From: Candidatus Eisenbacteria bacterium
GTDB taxonomy: Bacteria > Orphanbacterota > Orphanbacteria > Orphanbacterales > Orphanbacteraceae
NCBI GenBank assembly: GCA_016930695.1
Contig: JAFGGD010000034.1
Location: forward strand, 199,375 to 263,374
DNA: 64,000 bases
Direction of reading: 5' to 3'
The notes under the pieces were generated by a model, which saw nothing but the letters and a program-made list of their open reading frames with translations, made no database searches and was not told the origin of the DNA. Of the stretch, positions 10,455 through 18,517 are shown piece after piece. Both the position numbers and the translations under genes were made by a program. Every line of letters starts with the position of its first letter. Position 1 is the first letter of the stretch.

Positions 10455-11663
10455 GTGCCGGTTACCTATGAATGGAAAGGGAAGACCGCGGCGGGGGAGA
10501 GGCTTTCGGGCGAACTCACCGTCGACAACCGGAGGGAGCTGAATAACGTCCTCCGGAAACGCCACGTGATCCCCACGCAGGTGAAGGAGAAGCGGACCAA
10601 GCAGGATGGAGGAAGGCGTGGGAGGGTGAACACGGGAGACCTGTCGGTCTTCACCCGGCAGTTCGCCACCATGATCAACGCCGGCCTGCCCATCGTGCAG
10701 TGTCTGGAGACCCTCTCCCGGCAGGTGACCAAGGATCGTCTGCGCGGCGTGGTCGGCGCGGTGATGCACGACGTCGAGTCCGGCTCCACCCTCGCCGAGT
10801 CGATGGGGAAACACCGAGACGTCTTCACGGAACTGTACATTTCCATGGTCGAGGCGGGCGAGGCGGGCGGTATCCTGGACGTGATCCTGCAGCGTCTCTC
10901 CACCTTCCTGGAGAAATTGGACGCCCTGAAGCGGAAGGTGAAGACCGCCATGGTCTATCCGGCGGTCGTGCTCAGCGTGGCGGTGCTCGCCACCGTGTTC
11001 CTTCTCATCTTCGTCATTCCGACCTTCGCGAAGATGTTCTCCGACTTCGGCGGAACCCTCCCCCTTCCCACGCGGATCGTGATGGGGCTCTCCGGATTTC
11101 TGCGAACGAAATGGTATCTGCTCCTCGGGGTCACCGCGGGGTCTTTTTATATGTTCAAGCGCTACAACGCCACCGAGAAGGGGAAACGGAAGGTCGACGC
11201 GGGCCTCCTCAAGATTCCGGTGATCGGCGACATTCTCCGCAAGAGCGCGGTGGCGCGCTTCACCCGCACGCTGGGAACGCTCATCTCCAGCGGTGTTCCG
11301 ATTCTGGACGGCCTCCATATCACCGCCCGCACCTCCGGGAACATGATCGTGCATGACGCGATCATGGACACCCGCGCGAGCATCCGGGAGGGGCAGACCA
11401 TCGCGGAGCCGCTCCGGGCGAGCGAGGTTTTCCCGCCCATGGTGGTGCAGATGATCTCCATCGGAGAGGACACGGGCGCCCTGGACGAGATGCTCGGGAA
11501 GATCGCCGATTTCTACGAAGAAGAGGTGGATACCGCCGTGGACGGCCTGACCTCCATCATCGAGCCGCTCATGATCGTGATGATGGGCGGAGTGGTCGGC
11601 GGCATGGTGGTCGCCATGTATCTGCCCATCTTCAAGATGGTGAACGTGATTATGGCCCAGTAG
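10455..11663 (+). CDS. pilC: Type IV pilus inner-membrane platform protein PilC
   Basis: A 402-residue polytopic protein of the PilC/GspF family. It carries the duplicated cytoplasmic helical domain (FTRQFATMINAGLPIVQCLE at about 70-90 and FTRTLGTLISSGVPILDGL at about 270-290). Each copy is followed by membrane helices (AVVLSVAVLATVFLLIFVIP, WYLLLGVTAGSFYMF and a C-terminal one around MIVMMGGVVGGMVVAMYLP). It couples PilB and PilT to pilin insertion and extraction. ATG would be internal, so GTG 10455 in the context AGGGAGGGTGACCGGTG is taken as start. Confidence 0.95.
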   Translation: MPVTYEWKGKTAAGERLSGELTVDNRRELNNVLRKRHVIPTQVKEKRTKQDGGRRGRVNTGDLSVFTRQFATMINAGLPIVQCLETLSRQVTKDRLRGVVGAVMHDVESGSTLAESMGKHRDVFTELYISMVEAGEAGGILDVILQRLSTFLEKLDALKRKVKTAMVYPAVVLSVAVLATVFLLIFVIPTFAKMFSDFGGTLPLPTRIVMGLSGFLRTKWYLLLGVTAGSFYMFKRYNATEKGKRKVDAGLLKIPVIGDILRKSAVARFTRTLGTLISSGVPILDGLHITARTSGNMIVHDAIMDTRASIREGQTIAEPLRASEVFPPMVVQMISIGEDTGALDEMLGKIADFYEEEVDTAVDGLTSIIEPLMIVMMGGVVGGMVVAMYLPIFKMVNVIMAQ

Positions 11664-11688
11664 GGCGGAAGAGGAGCGAATCGAAAGG

Positions 11689-13392
11689 ATGCGGGGAAAC
11701 GAGGCGACGACGCGCAAGGGGTTTCTGACCCTGATCTATCTCCGGCTCCTGGTGGTGCTGGCGATCTCCGGCACGGGCGTGCTGATCCTGCACGGTCACA
11801 CGGATCAGCCGCTCCGGCCCTTCTACGCCCTTATGGGGATCACCACCATTCTCTCCGCCGTCTACTGGCTCGCGGCGCGGAAGGGGAAGAGCCTGGTTTT
11901 CCAGGCCTGGGTGCAGCTCCTGGCGGACGTGGGTCTCGCGACGGGGATCATCCACTACACCGGAGGCGCCGCGTCTCCCTTCGCTCTCCTTTATATCCTG
12001 ATCATTACTTCCGGCTCCGCCTTCCTCCTCCTTCGCGGAACCGCCTTTCTGGCGTCGCTCTCCGCCGCCGCCTACGGAATGCTCCTCGCCTGGGAGAAGG
12101 GGGCGCTTTTCGCGACGTCCGGCTCCTCCTTCGCCTTCGATAGCGAGGCGGGACGTTACCTCACCCTGCAGGTCGGCCTTTACGCGATCACCTTCCTTCT
12201 GGTGGCGCTTCTCTCCGGCTACCTCTCCTTTCGGGTGCGCCGGGGAGGCGAGGCGCTGGCCGCGGTTCGTTCCCGGCTCCGCCAAGTCCATCTGGACACG
12301 GACCAGATCCTGCGCTCCCTCTCGAGCGGTCTTCTCACGGTGGACCGGGAGGGTCGCGTGGTTCACTTCAACCGCGCGGCGGAACAGATCGCGGGGCTCT
12401 CCGCCTGCGCCGTTTCCGCCCGTCCCTGCCGCGCGGTTTTCGAGAATCTGTCGCCCGCCCTGGCGGAGATGGTGGAGGGAATCCGGGATGGAGGCGCCGC
12501 GGTGGCCCGGCGGGAGACGGACCTGATCACTCCTTTCGGGGATGTGGTCCCCATCGGGGTGAGCGCCTCGGCGCTGCACGATGAAAAAGGAGGGACCGCC
12601 GGGGTGGTCGCCATCTTCCAGGATCTGACGGATGTGCGGAAGATGGAGGAGCAGATCCGACACGCCGACCGGCTCGCCGCGGTGGGCGAACTCTCCGCCG
12701 GGATCGCCCACGAGATCCGCAACCCCCTCGCTACGATCAGCGGATCGATTCAGGTGCTCCAGGGGGAACTGGACGTGACCGGAGAGAACCGCAGACTCCT
12801 CGAACTGATCGTGCGGGAGTCGGACCGCCTGCACCGCATCGTCGAGGAGTTTCTCGACTTCGCCCGCAATCGCCCCCTGGGACGGGCGCGCATCGATCTG
12901 ACGGCGTTTCTCGAGGACCTGGTGGAGAACCTCCGCGCCCATCCGAAAGTGGGTCCGGGTGTGCGGGTTCTTCTCCGTTCGGAAAGGCCGGGCGCGGAGC
13001 TGGCAGCCGACGAGGAACTGCTCCGCTCCATTTTCTTGAACCTGACGGTGAACGGCGCGGAGGCGATGGGTGGAAAAGGCGAACTCGTCGTCGAAGTCGG
13101 CGAGGTCGAGGACTTCCGGAGCGCGCCGGACAGCGGGCCCGACCGGGCGATCGCCGTCCGCGTCACGGACAAGGGACCCGGCGTTTCCGAGGAGGTTCGG
13201 CGGAACCTGTTCCGCCCCTTCTTCACGACCAAGAAAGGCGGCGTCGGTCTCGGCCTGGCGATGGCCCAAAAAGCGGCGCTCAGTCACAACGGGAAGATCG
13301 AATGCACGAGCGGTCCGGAGGGAACGACCTTCACGGTCTATCTCCCCTGGGACGGCGCGCGGGTCCGCGAAAGCTGCGCCGCCGGCGCCTAG
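11689..13392 (+). CDS. pilS: PilS-type membrane sensor histidine kinase
   Basis: A 567-residue kinase. The first 190 residues hold six membrane helices, as in PilS sensors that read pilin levels in the inner membrane. A PAS domain follows (about 205-315), then HisKA with phospho-acceptor H341 (AGIAHEIRNPLATISG) and an HATPase_c domain with N box LTVNGAEAMGG, G1 DKGPGVSEE and GVGLGLAMAQK. It should phosphorylate PilR, encoded 68 bases downstream. The location between pilC and pilR matches the canonical pil order, so the name is supported by context as well as by domain layout. Confidence 0.9.
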   Translation: MRGNEATTRKGFLTLIYLRLLVVLAISGTGVLILHGHTDQPLRPFYALMGITTILSAVYWLAARKGKSLVFQAWVQLLADVGLATGIIHYTGGAASPFALLYILIITSGSAFLLLRGTAFLASLSAAAYGMLLAWEKGALFATSGSSFAFDSEAGRYLTLQVGLYAITFLLVALLSGYLSFRVRRGGEALAAVRSRLRQVHLDTDQILRSLSSGLLTVDREGRVVHFNRAAEQIAGLSACAVSARPCRAVFENLSPALAEMVEGIRDGGAAVARRETDLITPFGDVVPIGVSASALHDEKGGTAGVVAIFQDLTDVRKMEEQIRHADRLAAVGELSAGIAHEIRNPLATISGSIQVLQGELDVTGENRRLLELIVRESDRLHRIVEEFLDFARNRPLGRARIDLTAFLEDLVENLRAHPKVGPGVRVLLRSERPGAELAADEELLRSIFLNLTVNGAEAMGGKGELVVEVGEVEDFRSAPDSGPDRAIAVRVTDKGPGVSEEVRRNLFRPFFTTKKGGVGLGLAMAQKAALSHNGKIECTSGPEGTTFTVYLPWDGARVRESCAAGA

Positions 13393-13460
13393 AGGCGATC
13401 CGGACGTTTAAAGAGTTCGAAGGCGGGAAGTGTAGGCGAAAAAGAACAGAGGGTTGCGGG

Positions 13461-14813
13461 ATGGCTCAGGTAAAAATTTTGATCGTGGACGACGAGGAGA
13501 GCATGTGCCAGTTCCTTTCGATCATGTTGCGAAAGGAGGGGTACGACGTTCGGTCGACGGAGAGCGGAAAGGAGGCGATTCGTCTCGCGTCGGAGGAAGA
13601 GTACGGCGCGGTGATCACCGATATCCGCATGGCCGGCATGGACGGACTGGACGTCCTCGCCGGCGTCCACAACGTGGACCCCACCCTCCCCGTCATCATC
13701 CTCACCGCCTACGCTTCCCAGGAAACCGCCATCGAGGCCGTGAACCGCGGCGCTTTTTATTACCTGACCAAGCAGGCCAAGAACGAAGAGATCAAGCTGG
13801 TGATCCGCAAGGCGCTGGAGCACCGCAAGCTCCGCCGCGAGAACTGTATGCTGAAGAGGGAACTCCGCATGCGGCACGACAGCCGCAAGATGATCGGCAG
13901 CAGCGAGAAGATGGAGGAGGTCTTCCGTCTCGTCTGCCGCGTCGCCGTCTCGGACTCGACCATCCTGGTTCAGGGGGAGAGCGGCACGGGCAAGGAACTG
14001 ATCGCCCGGGAAATTCATTACGCCTCCCCCCGCGCCGAGGAATCCTTCGTCTCCATCAATTGCGGCGCTCTTCCGGAGAACCTTCTCGAGAGCGAACTCT
14101 TCGGACACGTGAAGGGATCCTTCACCGGCGCCGTCCGCGACAAGGAGGGGCTCTTCGCCGTCGCCGAGGGGGGGACCTTCCTTCTCGACGAAGTGGGGGA
14201 GACGAGCCCGGCGATCCAGGTGAAACTGCTCCGGGTCCTGCAGGAGAGGGAGATCATCCCCGTCGGCGGCACCCGCCCCCTCAGCGTGAACGTCCGGCTC
14301 GTGGCGGCCACCAACGCCGACCTGGAGCAGAGGGTGAAGGAGGGGACTTTCCGGGCGGACCTTTATTACCGGCTGAACGTGATCCCCATTCATATTCCGC
14401 CGCTCCGCGAGCGGATGGAGGACATCCCCCTTCTGGTGGACCACTTCCTCAAGCGCTGCGACCCGACCGGCGCCAAGCGAATCGACAAGGAGGCGATGGA
14501 TCTCCTGATGCGTTACGAATGGCCGGGGAACGTGCGGGAGCTGGAGAACATCGTGGAGAGGATGGTCATTCTCCAGGAGGAGGACCGGATCACGCCCGAG
14601 GACGTGCCGCCCCGGATCCGCAACCACTACGAGGGATCGCACCTGGACGAGAACGTGGACGTGATCAACATGACCCTGCACGATCTGGAGAAGAGGCATC
14701 TCCTCCGGGTCCTGGACGAGACGAACTGGCAGAAACGAAAGGCTTCATCCATTCTGGGTATAAATACTTCTACTCTATACCGGAAGTTGCAGCGATACGG
14801 GATCGAACGGTAG
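13461..14813 (+). CDS. pilR: PilR, sigma-54-dependent response regulator
   Basis: A 450-residue NtrC-family activator. The receiver domain has acidic pair D10/D11, phospho-acceptor D54 and K104. The AAA+ domain has Walker A GESGTGKE (172-179) and the sigma-54 contact loop GSFTGA (219-224), the same variant known in Pseudomonas PilR. The C-terminus carries a Fis-type helix-turn-helix (KRKASSILGINTSTLYRKLQ). ATG 13461 gives the usual VKILIVDDEE beginning; the open frame continues upstream but adds no domain. The pilA sigma-54 promoter lies about 135 bases downstream, so pilA is the obvious target. Confidence 0.93.
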   Translation: MAQVKILIVDDEESMCQFLSIMLRKEGYDVRSTESGKEAIRLASEEEYGAVITDIRMAGMDGLDVLAGVHNVDPTLPVIILTAYASQETAIEAVNRGAFYYLTKQAKNEEIKLVIRKALEHRKLRRENCMLKRELRMRHDSRKMIGSSEKMEEVFRLVCRVAVSDSTILVQGESGTGKELIAREIHYASPRAEESFVSINCGALPENLLESELFGHVKGSFTGAVRDKEGLFAVAEGGTFLLDEVGETSPAIQVKLLRVLQEREIIPVGGTRPLSVNVRLVAATNADLEQRVKEGTFRADLYYRLNVIPIHIPPLRERMEDIPLLVDHFLKRCDPTGAKRIDKEAMDLLMRYEWPGNVRELENIVERMVILQEEDRITPEDVPPRIRNHYEGSHLDENVDVINMTLHDLEKRHLLRVLDETNWQKRKASSILGINTSTLYRKLQRYGIER

Positions 14814-14874
14814 GAGGCCCGTTGCACACTTCTCCCCGTTTCTCGCATTCTGCGACGACCGGTAGATCTTCCCG

Positions 14875-14900
14875 AGAGAGGGGCCGAAAGGCCCCTCTCT
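14875..14900 (+). terminator. Hairpin after pilR
   Basis: A perfect 11-bp stem (AGAGAGGGGCC / GGCCCCTCTCT) closes a GAAA tetraloop 61 bases after the pilR stop. There is no U-tract, so termination may be partial or factor-assisted, but it would insulate pilA from read-through. Confidence 0.65.
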
Positions 14901-14948
14901 AACGTAAGCCCCCGTCGGCGGTTCCAAGACCGTTTTCCCAAGACCTCC

Positions 14949-14965
14949 TTGGCACACCCCTTGCT
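14949..14965 (+). promoter_or_regulatory. Sigma-54 (-24/-12) promoter of pilA
   Basis: TTGGCACACCCCTTGCT matches the sigma-54 consensus TGGCACG-N4-TTGCW closely. The invariant GG (14951-14952) and GC (14963-14964) are separated by exactly 10 bases. Transcription would start near 14976, leaving a 5' leader of about 125 bases before the pilin ATG. The adjacent pilS/pilR pair encodes the expected activator. Confidence 0.88.
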
Positions 14966-15101
14966 CATTACTTCGATTGGATGAGAAAAGAAAACGGGGT
15001 TGGATCCCGGGCTTCCAGAGGAAAAATTCACCTTGGGAAGAGCAGCCGAGGGGTCCGGGATTCACCCTACTGTTCGGGTAAGTTCAGATGGGAGGAACAT
15101 C

Positions 15102-15530
15102 ATGAGAGGACAACGAGGATTCACCCTGATCGAGCTCATGATCGTGGTCGTCATCATCGGTATCCTGGCCGCGATCGCCATTCCGAACTTCGTTTCCATG
15201 CAGAGCCGTGCCAAGGAAGCGGGCGTCAAGGGGAACATGCACATGATTCAGCTCGGGTTCGAGGACTACAGCGTCCTGACCGACGGCGTGTACCCGACCG
15301 CGGCCGCCGACGCGACCCCGGGCGGCGACACCCTGGTCGACCTGCTTCCGGGCGGCGCGTACCCGAGCAACCCCTTCTCGGGCGTCGCGACGGTCTTCAA
15401 CTGGAACGCGGCCCCCGCCGGCAACGCGGGCGCCATCGCCGCGACCACCGCGGGCGTGACCGGCTATGTGATCGAAGGCCGGGGCGAGGATCCGGCCGGA
15501 TTCCTCAGCCTCCAGCTGACCAACGGCTAG
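15102..15530 (+). CDS. pilA: Type IV major pilin PilA
   Basis: A 142-residue prepilin with short leader MRGQRG, then the processed N-terminus [20 protein letters not shown] with Glu5. This hydrophobic helix is followed by a small globular domain with no cysteine ([21 protein letters not shown]), as in the short Geobacter-type or GspG-like pilins. It is the main pilus subunit candidate: it has its own sigma-54 promoter, a strong ribosome binding site (GGGAGGAAC) and an intrinsic terminator directly after it. It would be cleaved by a PilD peptidase, which is not encoded in this window. Confidence 0.92.
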   Translation: MRGQRGFTLIELMIVVVIIGILAAIAIPNFVSMQSRAKEAGVKGNMHMIQLGFEDYSVLTDGVYPTAAADATPGGDTLVDLLPGGAYPSNPFSGVATVFNWNAAPAGNAGAIAATTAGVTGYVIEGRGEDPAGFLSLQLTNG

Positions 15531-15538
15531 TAGCCGAC

Positions 15539-15573
15539 GGCGGAGGGGCCCCGCGGCCCCTCCGCCGGTTTTT
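15539..15573 (+). terminator. Strong intrinsic terminator after pilA
   Basis: A perfect 12-bp GC stem (GGCGGAGGGGCC / GGCCCCTCCGCC) with a 4-base loop is followed by GGTTTTT, eight bases after the pilA stop. This is a classic rho-independent terminator for a highly expressed monocistronic gene. Confidence 0.92.
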
Positions 15574-15574
15574 C

Positions 15575-15642
15575 GACCCCGACGGACCGCCGATCCCGCA
15601 ACCGAGACTCCGCATCAGGCCCGTTCGGGGTCTTTTTCTTTT
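15575..15642 (+). terminator. Possible second, back-up terminator
   Basis: GACCCCGACGG (15575-15585) can pair with CCGTTCGGGGTC (15621-15632) with one bulge, and the 3' arm runs into TTTTTCTTTTC. The loop is long (about 35 bases), so it is less certain than the hairpin directly upstream. Confidence 0.4.
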
Positions 15643-15721
15643 CTCCGGAAATGCCGATGGTGAGGAAGAGGAGAGCGTTCGGCGGCGGTGCGCCCCGGAC
15701 GCCCGTGTCAGGGGGGAGAAC

Positions 15722-16645
15722 GTGATCCGACTGGACCGAATCGAGAAGACCTTCCGAACCGATTTTCTCCGGAGGCGCCGGCCCGCGCTCCGGGGCCTTT
15801 CGTTGCATGTCCGCCGCGGGGAGACCTACGCGCTTCTGGGGGCGAACGGGGCCGGCAAAACGACCACCATGAAGATCCTCCTGGATCTCATACGGCCGGA
15901 CCGGGGGACGGCGGAGGTGAACGGCGTCTCCACCCGCGACCCGCGCTCCCGGGCGCGCCTCGGCTATCTTCCCGAGCACCCTTACTTCTTCCCCCATCTG
16001 ACCGGCGGCGAGCTGGTGCGTTACTACGGCCGCCTCTCCGGCCTGGACCGGGGGGAGGCGGAGAGGAGCGCGCGCCGGTGGATCGAACGGATGGGCCTGT
16101 CGAAGGCGGAGCACCGGCGGGTCCTTACCTATTCGAAGGGGATGCTGCAGAGGATCGGCTTCGCCCAGGCGCTGGTCGCCGGCCCGGAGATCCTCGTGTT
16201 GGACGAGCCCCTCTCCGGCCTCGACCCGATCGGGCGGAAGGAACTCCGGGAGCTGATGCAGGAGCTGAAAGGGGAGGGGGTCACGATGCTCCTCTCCTCG
16301 CACATCCTCGAAGACGTGGAGCGGATCTGCGACCGCGCCGGTTTTCTCGTGGACGGGCGGATCGTGCGTGAGGTGGAGGGGAGCGAGGCGCGCTGGATCG
16401 AGGTGAGCGCCGAGGGGTTCGATCCGGAGGCGCTTCGGGCGGGGGACACGGCGGCGGAGAGGATCGTGCGGGTCGGCGAGGCGGTCCGGATCGCCCTCCG
16501 GCGGGAGGAAGATCTGCCGCGGCTCCGGGAGCGCGTCGCCGTCGCCGGCGGCCGGATCACGGCCGTGGAGACCCGGCGCGAGTCCTTGGAGCAACTTTAT
16601 GTGGAAAACGTTCAGGCGCGCGTCACCGCGGTGGACCGGGCTTAG
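15722..16645 (+). CDS. ABC transporter ATP-binding protein
   Basis: A 307-residue ATPase with Walker A GANGAGKTT (40-48), signature YSKGMLQ (137-143), Walker B EILVLDEP (156-163) and a switch His in LLSSHILED. A C-terminal extension of about 75 residues (ETRRESLEQLY) is typical of ABC-2 exporters. It is followed after 14 bases by the permease gene. GTG 15722 has a very strong ribosome binding site (AGGGGGGAGAAC); the frame is open far upstream but only this start gives a normal N-terminus (VIRLDRIEKTF). The substrate is unknown. Confidence 0.88.
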   Translation: MIRLDRIEKTFRTDFLRRRRPALRGLSLHVRRGETYALLGANGAGKTTTMKILLDLIRPDRGTAEVNGVSTRDPRSRARLGYLPEHPYFFPHLTGGELVRYYGRLSGLDRGEAERSARRWIERMGLSKAEHRRVLTYSKGMLQRIGFAQALVAGPEILVLDEPLSGLDPIGRKELRELMQELKGEGVTMLLSSHILEDVERICDRAGFLVDGRIVREVEGSEARWIEVSAEGFDPEALRAGDTAAERIVRVGEAVRIALRREEDLPRLRERVAVAGGRITAVETRRESLEQLYVENVQARVTAVDRA

Positions 16646-16659
16646 GGGGGGAAGAAGAG

Positions 16660-17424
16660 ATGCGAATCGCCGAGGTCGCGCTGCACACGCTCCGGGAAAC
16701 GGTTCGGGACCGGGTCTTTCTGGTTTCTCTCTTTTTCGCCGCCGCCCTGATCGGAAGTTCTCTCGTGGTGAGCGCCCTCGCGGCGGGCCAGCAGGACAAG
16801 GTGATCAAGGACGTGGGGCTCGCGGCGATCTCCGCCATCGGCATCCTGCTTTCGGCTTTCGTCGGCGCCAGCCTGGTCCATCGGGAGGTCCAACGCCGCA
16901 CCATCTATACCCTGCTCGCCCGCCCGGTCGGACGGACCGAGTACGTGGTGGGGAAGTACCTCGGCATGGTGCTCACGCTGGCGCTGAACGTGGCGATCAT
17001 GGCGGTCTTCTTCGGGCTGCTGGTCCATTTCCACCTCCACTCGCTCCGGTGGGCTCATCTCGCCGCGATCTACATGATCGGGCTGGAGCTGTTTCTGGTG
17101 GCCGCCTTCTCGATTCTCTTCTCCACCATCGCGTCGCCCGTGGTCAGCGCCTGCTTCACTCTTTCCGTGTACTTCGTCGGACATCTGGTTTCGGACATCC
17201 GCGGTTTCGCGGAGATGCTCCCCTCCGACGCCGCGGCGTGGCTCACCCGGGCTGTCTGCCTGCTTCTACCCAATCTGGAGTATTTTGACGTAAAAGGAAT
17301 GGCGGTGTACGGGAAGACGATCGAACCGGCGCTCGTGGGGAACGCCACTCTCTACGGCCTCGTGTACACCGCCGGCGTGGTGCTGGTCGCCGCCGTGCTC
17401 TTCCGGAGGAAGGACCTGCAGTGA
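16660..17424 (+). CDS. ABC-2 type transporter permease
   Basis: A 254-residue integral membrane protein with about six hydrophobic segments, including VFLVSLFFAAALIGSSLVVS, VMLTLALNVAIMAVFFGLLV, LELFLVAAFSILFSTIASPV and a final VYTAGVVLVAAVLF ending in FRRKD. The LVHREVQRRTIYTLLARPVGR loop after the second helix is a hallmark of ABC-2 permeases of the NosY/Ccm-like group. It forms an exporter with the preceding ATPase. Its stop overlaps the start of the next gene, so the three genes are one operon. Confidence 0.85.
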   Translation: MRIAEVALHTLRETVRDRVFLVSLFFAAALIGSSLVVSALAAGQQDKVIKDVGLAAISAIGILLSAFVGASLVHREVQRRTIYTLLARPVGRTEYVVGKYLGMVLTLALNVAIMAVFFGLLVHFHLHSLRWAHLAAIYMIGLELFLVAAFSILFSTIASPVVSACFTLSVYFVGHLVSDIRGFAEMLPSDAAAWLTRAVCLLLPNLEYFDVKGMAVYGKTIEPALVGNATLYGLVYTAGVVLVAAVLFRRKDLQ

Positions 17425-18506
17425 TGGGCGTGCGTTTTCCGAAGACCGTCGAGCTGCCGGCGGCGCTGCTTACGCTCGCCTGTCTCTCTCTCCTGGTGAA
17501 CGCGACGCTCGGGCAGCGGATCGAGGCGGCCCGGATCGGGACGGACATCGAGGAGGAACTGGCGCTCTACCCCTCCGGGCGCTTTCTGCGGCAGGCCGTC
17601 GCCGGCTTTCGCCACGTCACCGCCGATCTGCTCTGGCTGAAAGCGATCCAGTACTACGGCAAGCACAAGCAGACGGATATGGTCTTCGACAAGGCGGCGC
17701 ATGTGTTCGATGTACTCACCGATCTGGATCCGCAATTCCTCGAGGCGTACCGCTTCGGCGCCCTGGTGGTGGTGGAGGACGCCAAGGAACCGGGCCGCGG
17801 ATATGATCTTCTCCGCAAGGGGATCCGGGAGAATCCGGAGAACTGGGAGCTGCACTTCGATCTCGGTTTCCACTACTACCTGAACGAAGACTACGACCTC
17901 GCCGCCGCCGCTTTCCGTCAGGCGGCGCGCCTTCCCGGGGACCGGAAGAGGGCCGCGCGCTTCGCCGCCATGGCGGAGAAAAAGACCGGAAGGCTGGACG
18001 CGGCGCGGGCGCTCTGGGAAGAGATGCTCGCCACCACCGAAAACGACCGTTACCGGGAAGCGGCGCGGTTCGCCCTCTCCGCCATCACCGTCGCGGAGGA
18101 CACCACCCGGATCGCGAAGTTCGCCCGCGTTTTCCGCGATCGCCGGGGCCGATTTCCGCGGAGCATGGAGGAACTGGCGGCGGAGGGATTCGTCACCGAG
18201 GCGCCCGTCGACCCCTTCGGCGTTCCCTATCTGATCCGCCCCGCCACGGGCGAGGTGCGGTCGGCCCATCTGCTCGCCATGCGGGTTCGTCACGACAAAC
18301 AGATCCTCCAGGGGGCGGCGGACCGTTTCCGCTCCCTCCACGGCCGGTCGCCTCGGGACCTGGAGGAGGTCGTGGCCGCGGGTCTGCTCGACCGCGTCCC
18401 GGACGATTTCGGCGCCCGCTATTCCATCGATCCGCGGGACGGCGCGGTGCGGGTCCGTTTCGATTTTCTCCGCATGTCCGATCCGTCGGACGATCGGACC
18501 GGATAG
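17421..18506 (+). CDS. Membrane-anchored TPR protein with two GspG-tail-like repeats
   Basis: A 361-residue protein with an N-terminal anchor (ELPAALLTLACLSLLVNATL). A TPR-type helical region follows at about 55-200 (FDVLTDLDPQFLEAYRFGAL, NWELHFDLGFHYYLNEDYD). The last 120 residues contain two related units, RGRFPRSMEELAAEGF...VDPFGVPYLI and HGRSPRDLEEVVAAGLL...DDFGARYSI. These resemble the C-terminal turn of GspG-type pseudopilins (P-DPWG-Y), yet no prepilin leader is present. GTG 17421 or ATG 17424 could start it; both overlap the permease stop. The role is unknown; it may be an accessory of the exporter. Confidence 0.7.
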   Translation: MMGVRFPKTVELPAALLTLACLSLLVNATLGQRIEAARIGTDIEEELALYPSGRFLRQAVAGFRHVTADLLWLKAIQYYGKHKQTDMVFDKAAHVFDVLTDLDPQFLEAYRFGALVVVEDAKEPGRGYDLLRKGIRENPENWELHFDLGFHYYLNEDYDLAAAAFRQAARLPGDRKRAARFAAMAEKKTGRLDAARALWEEMLATTENDRYREAARFALSAITVAEDTTRIAKFARVFRDRRGRFPRSMEELAAEGFVTEAPVDPFGVPYLIRPATGEVRSAHLLAMRVRHDKQILQGAADRFRSLHGRSPRDLEEVVAAGLLDRVPDDFGARYSIDPRDGAVRVRFDFLRMSDPSDDRTG

Positions 18507-18517
18507 GGGGGCGGACG

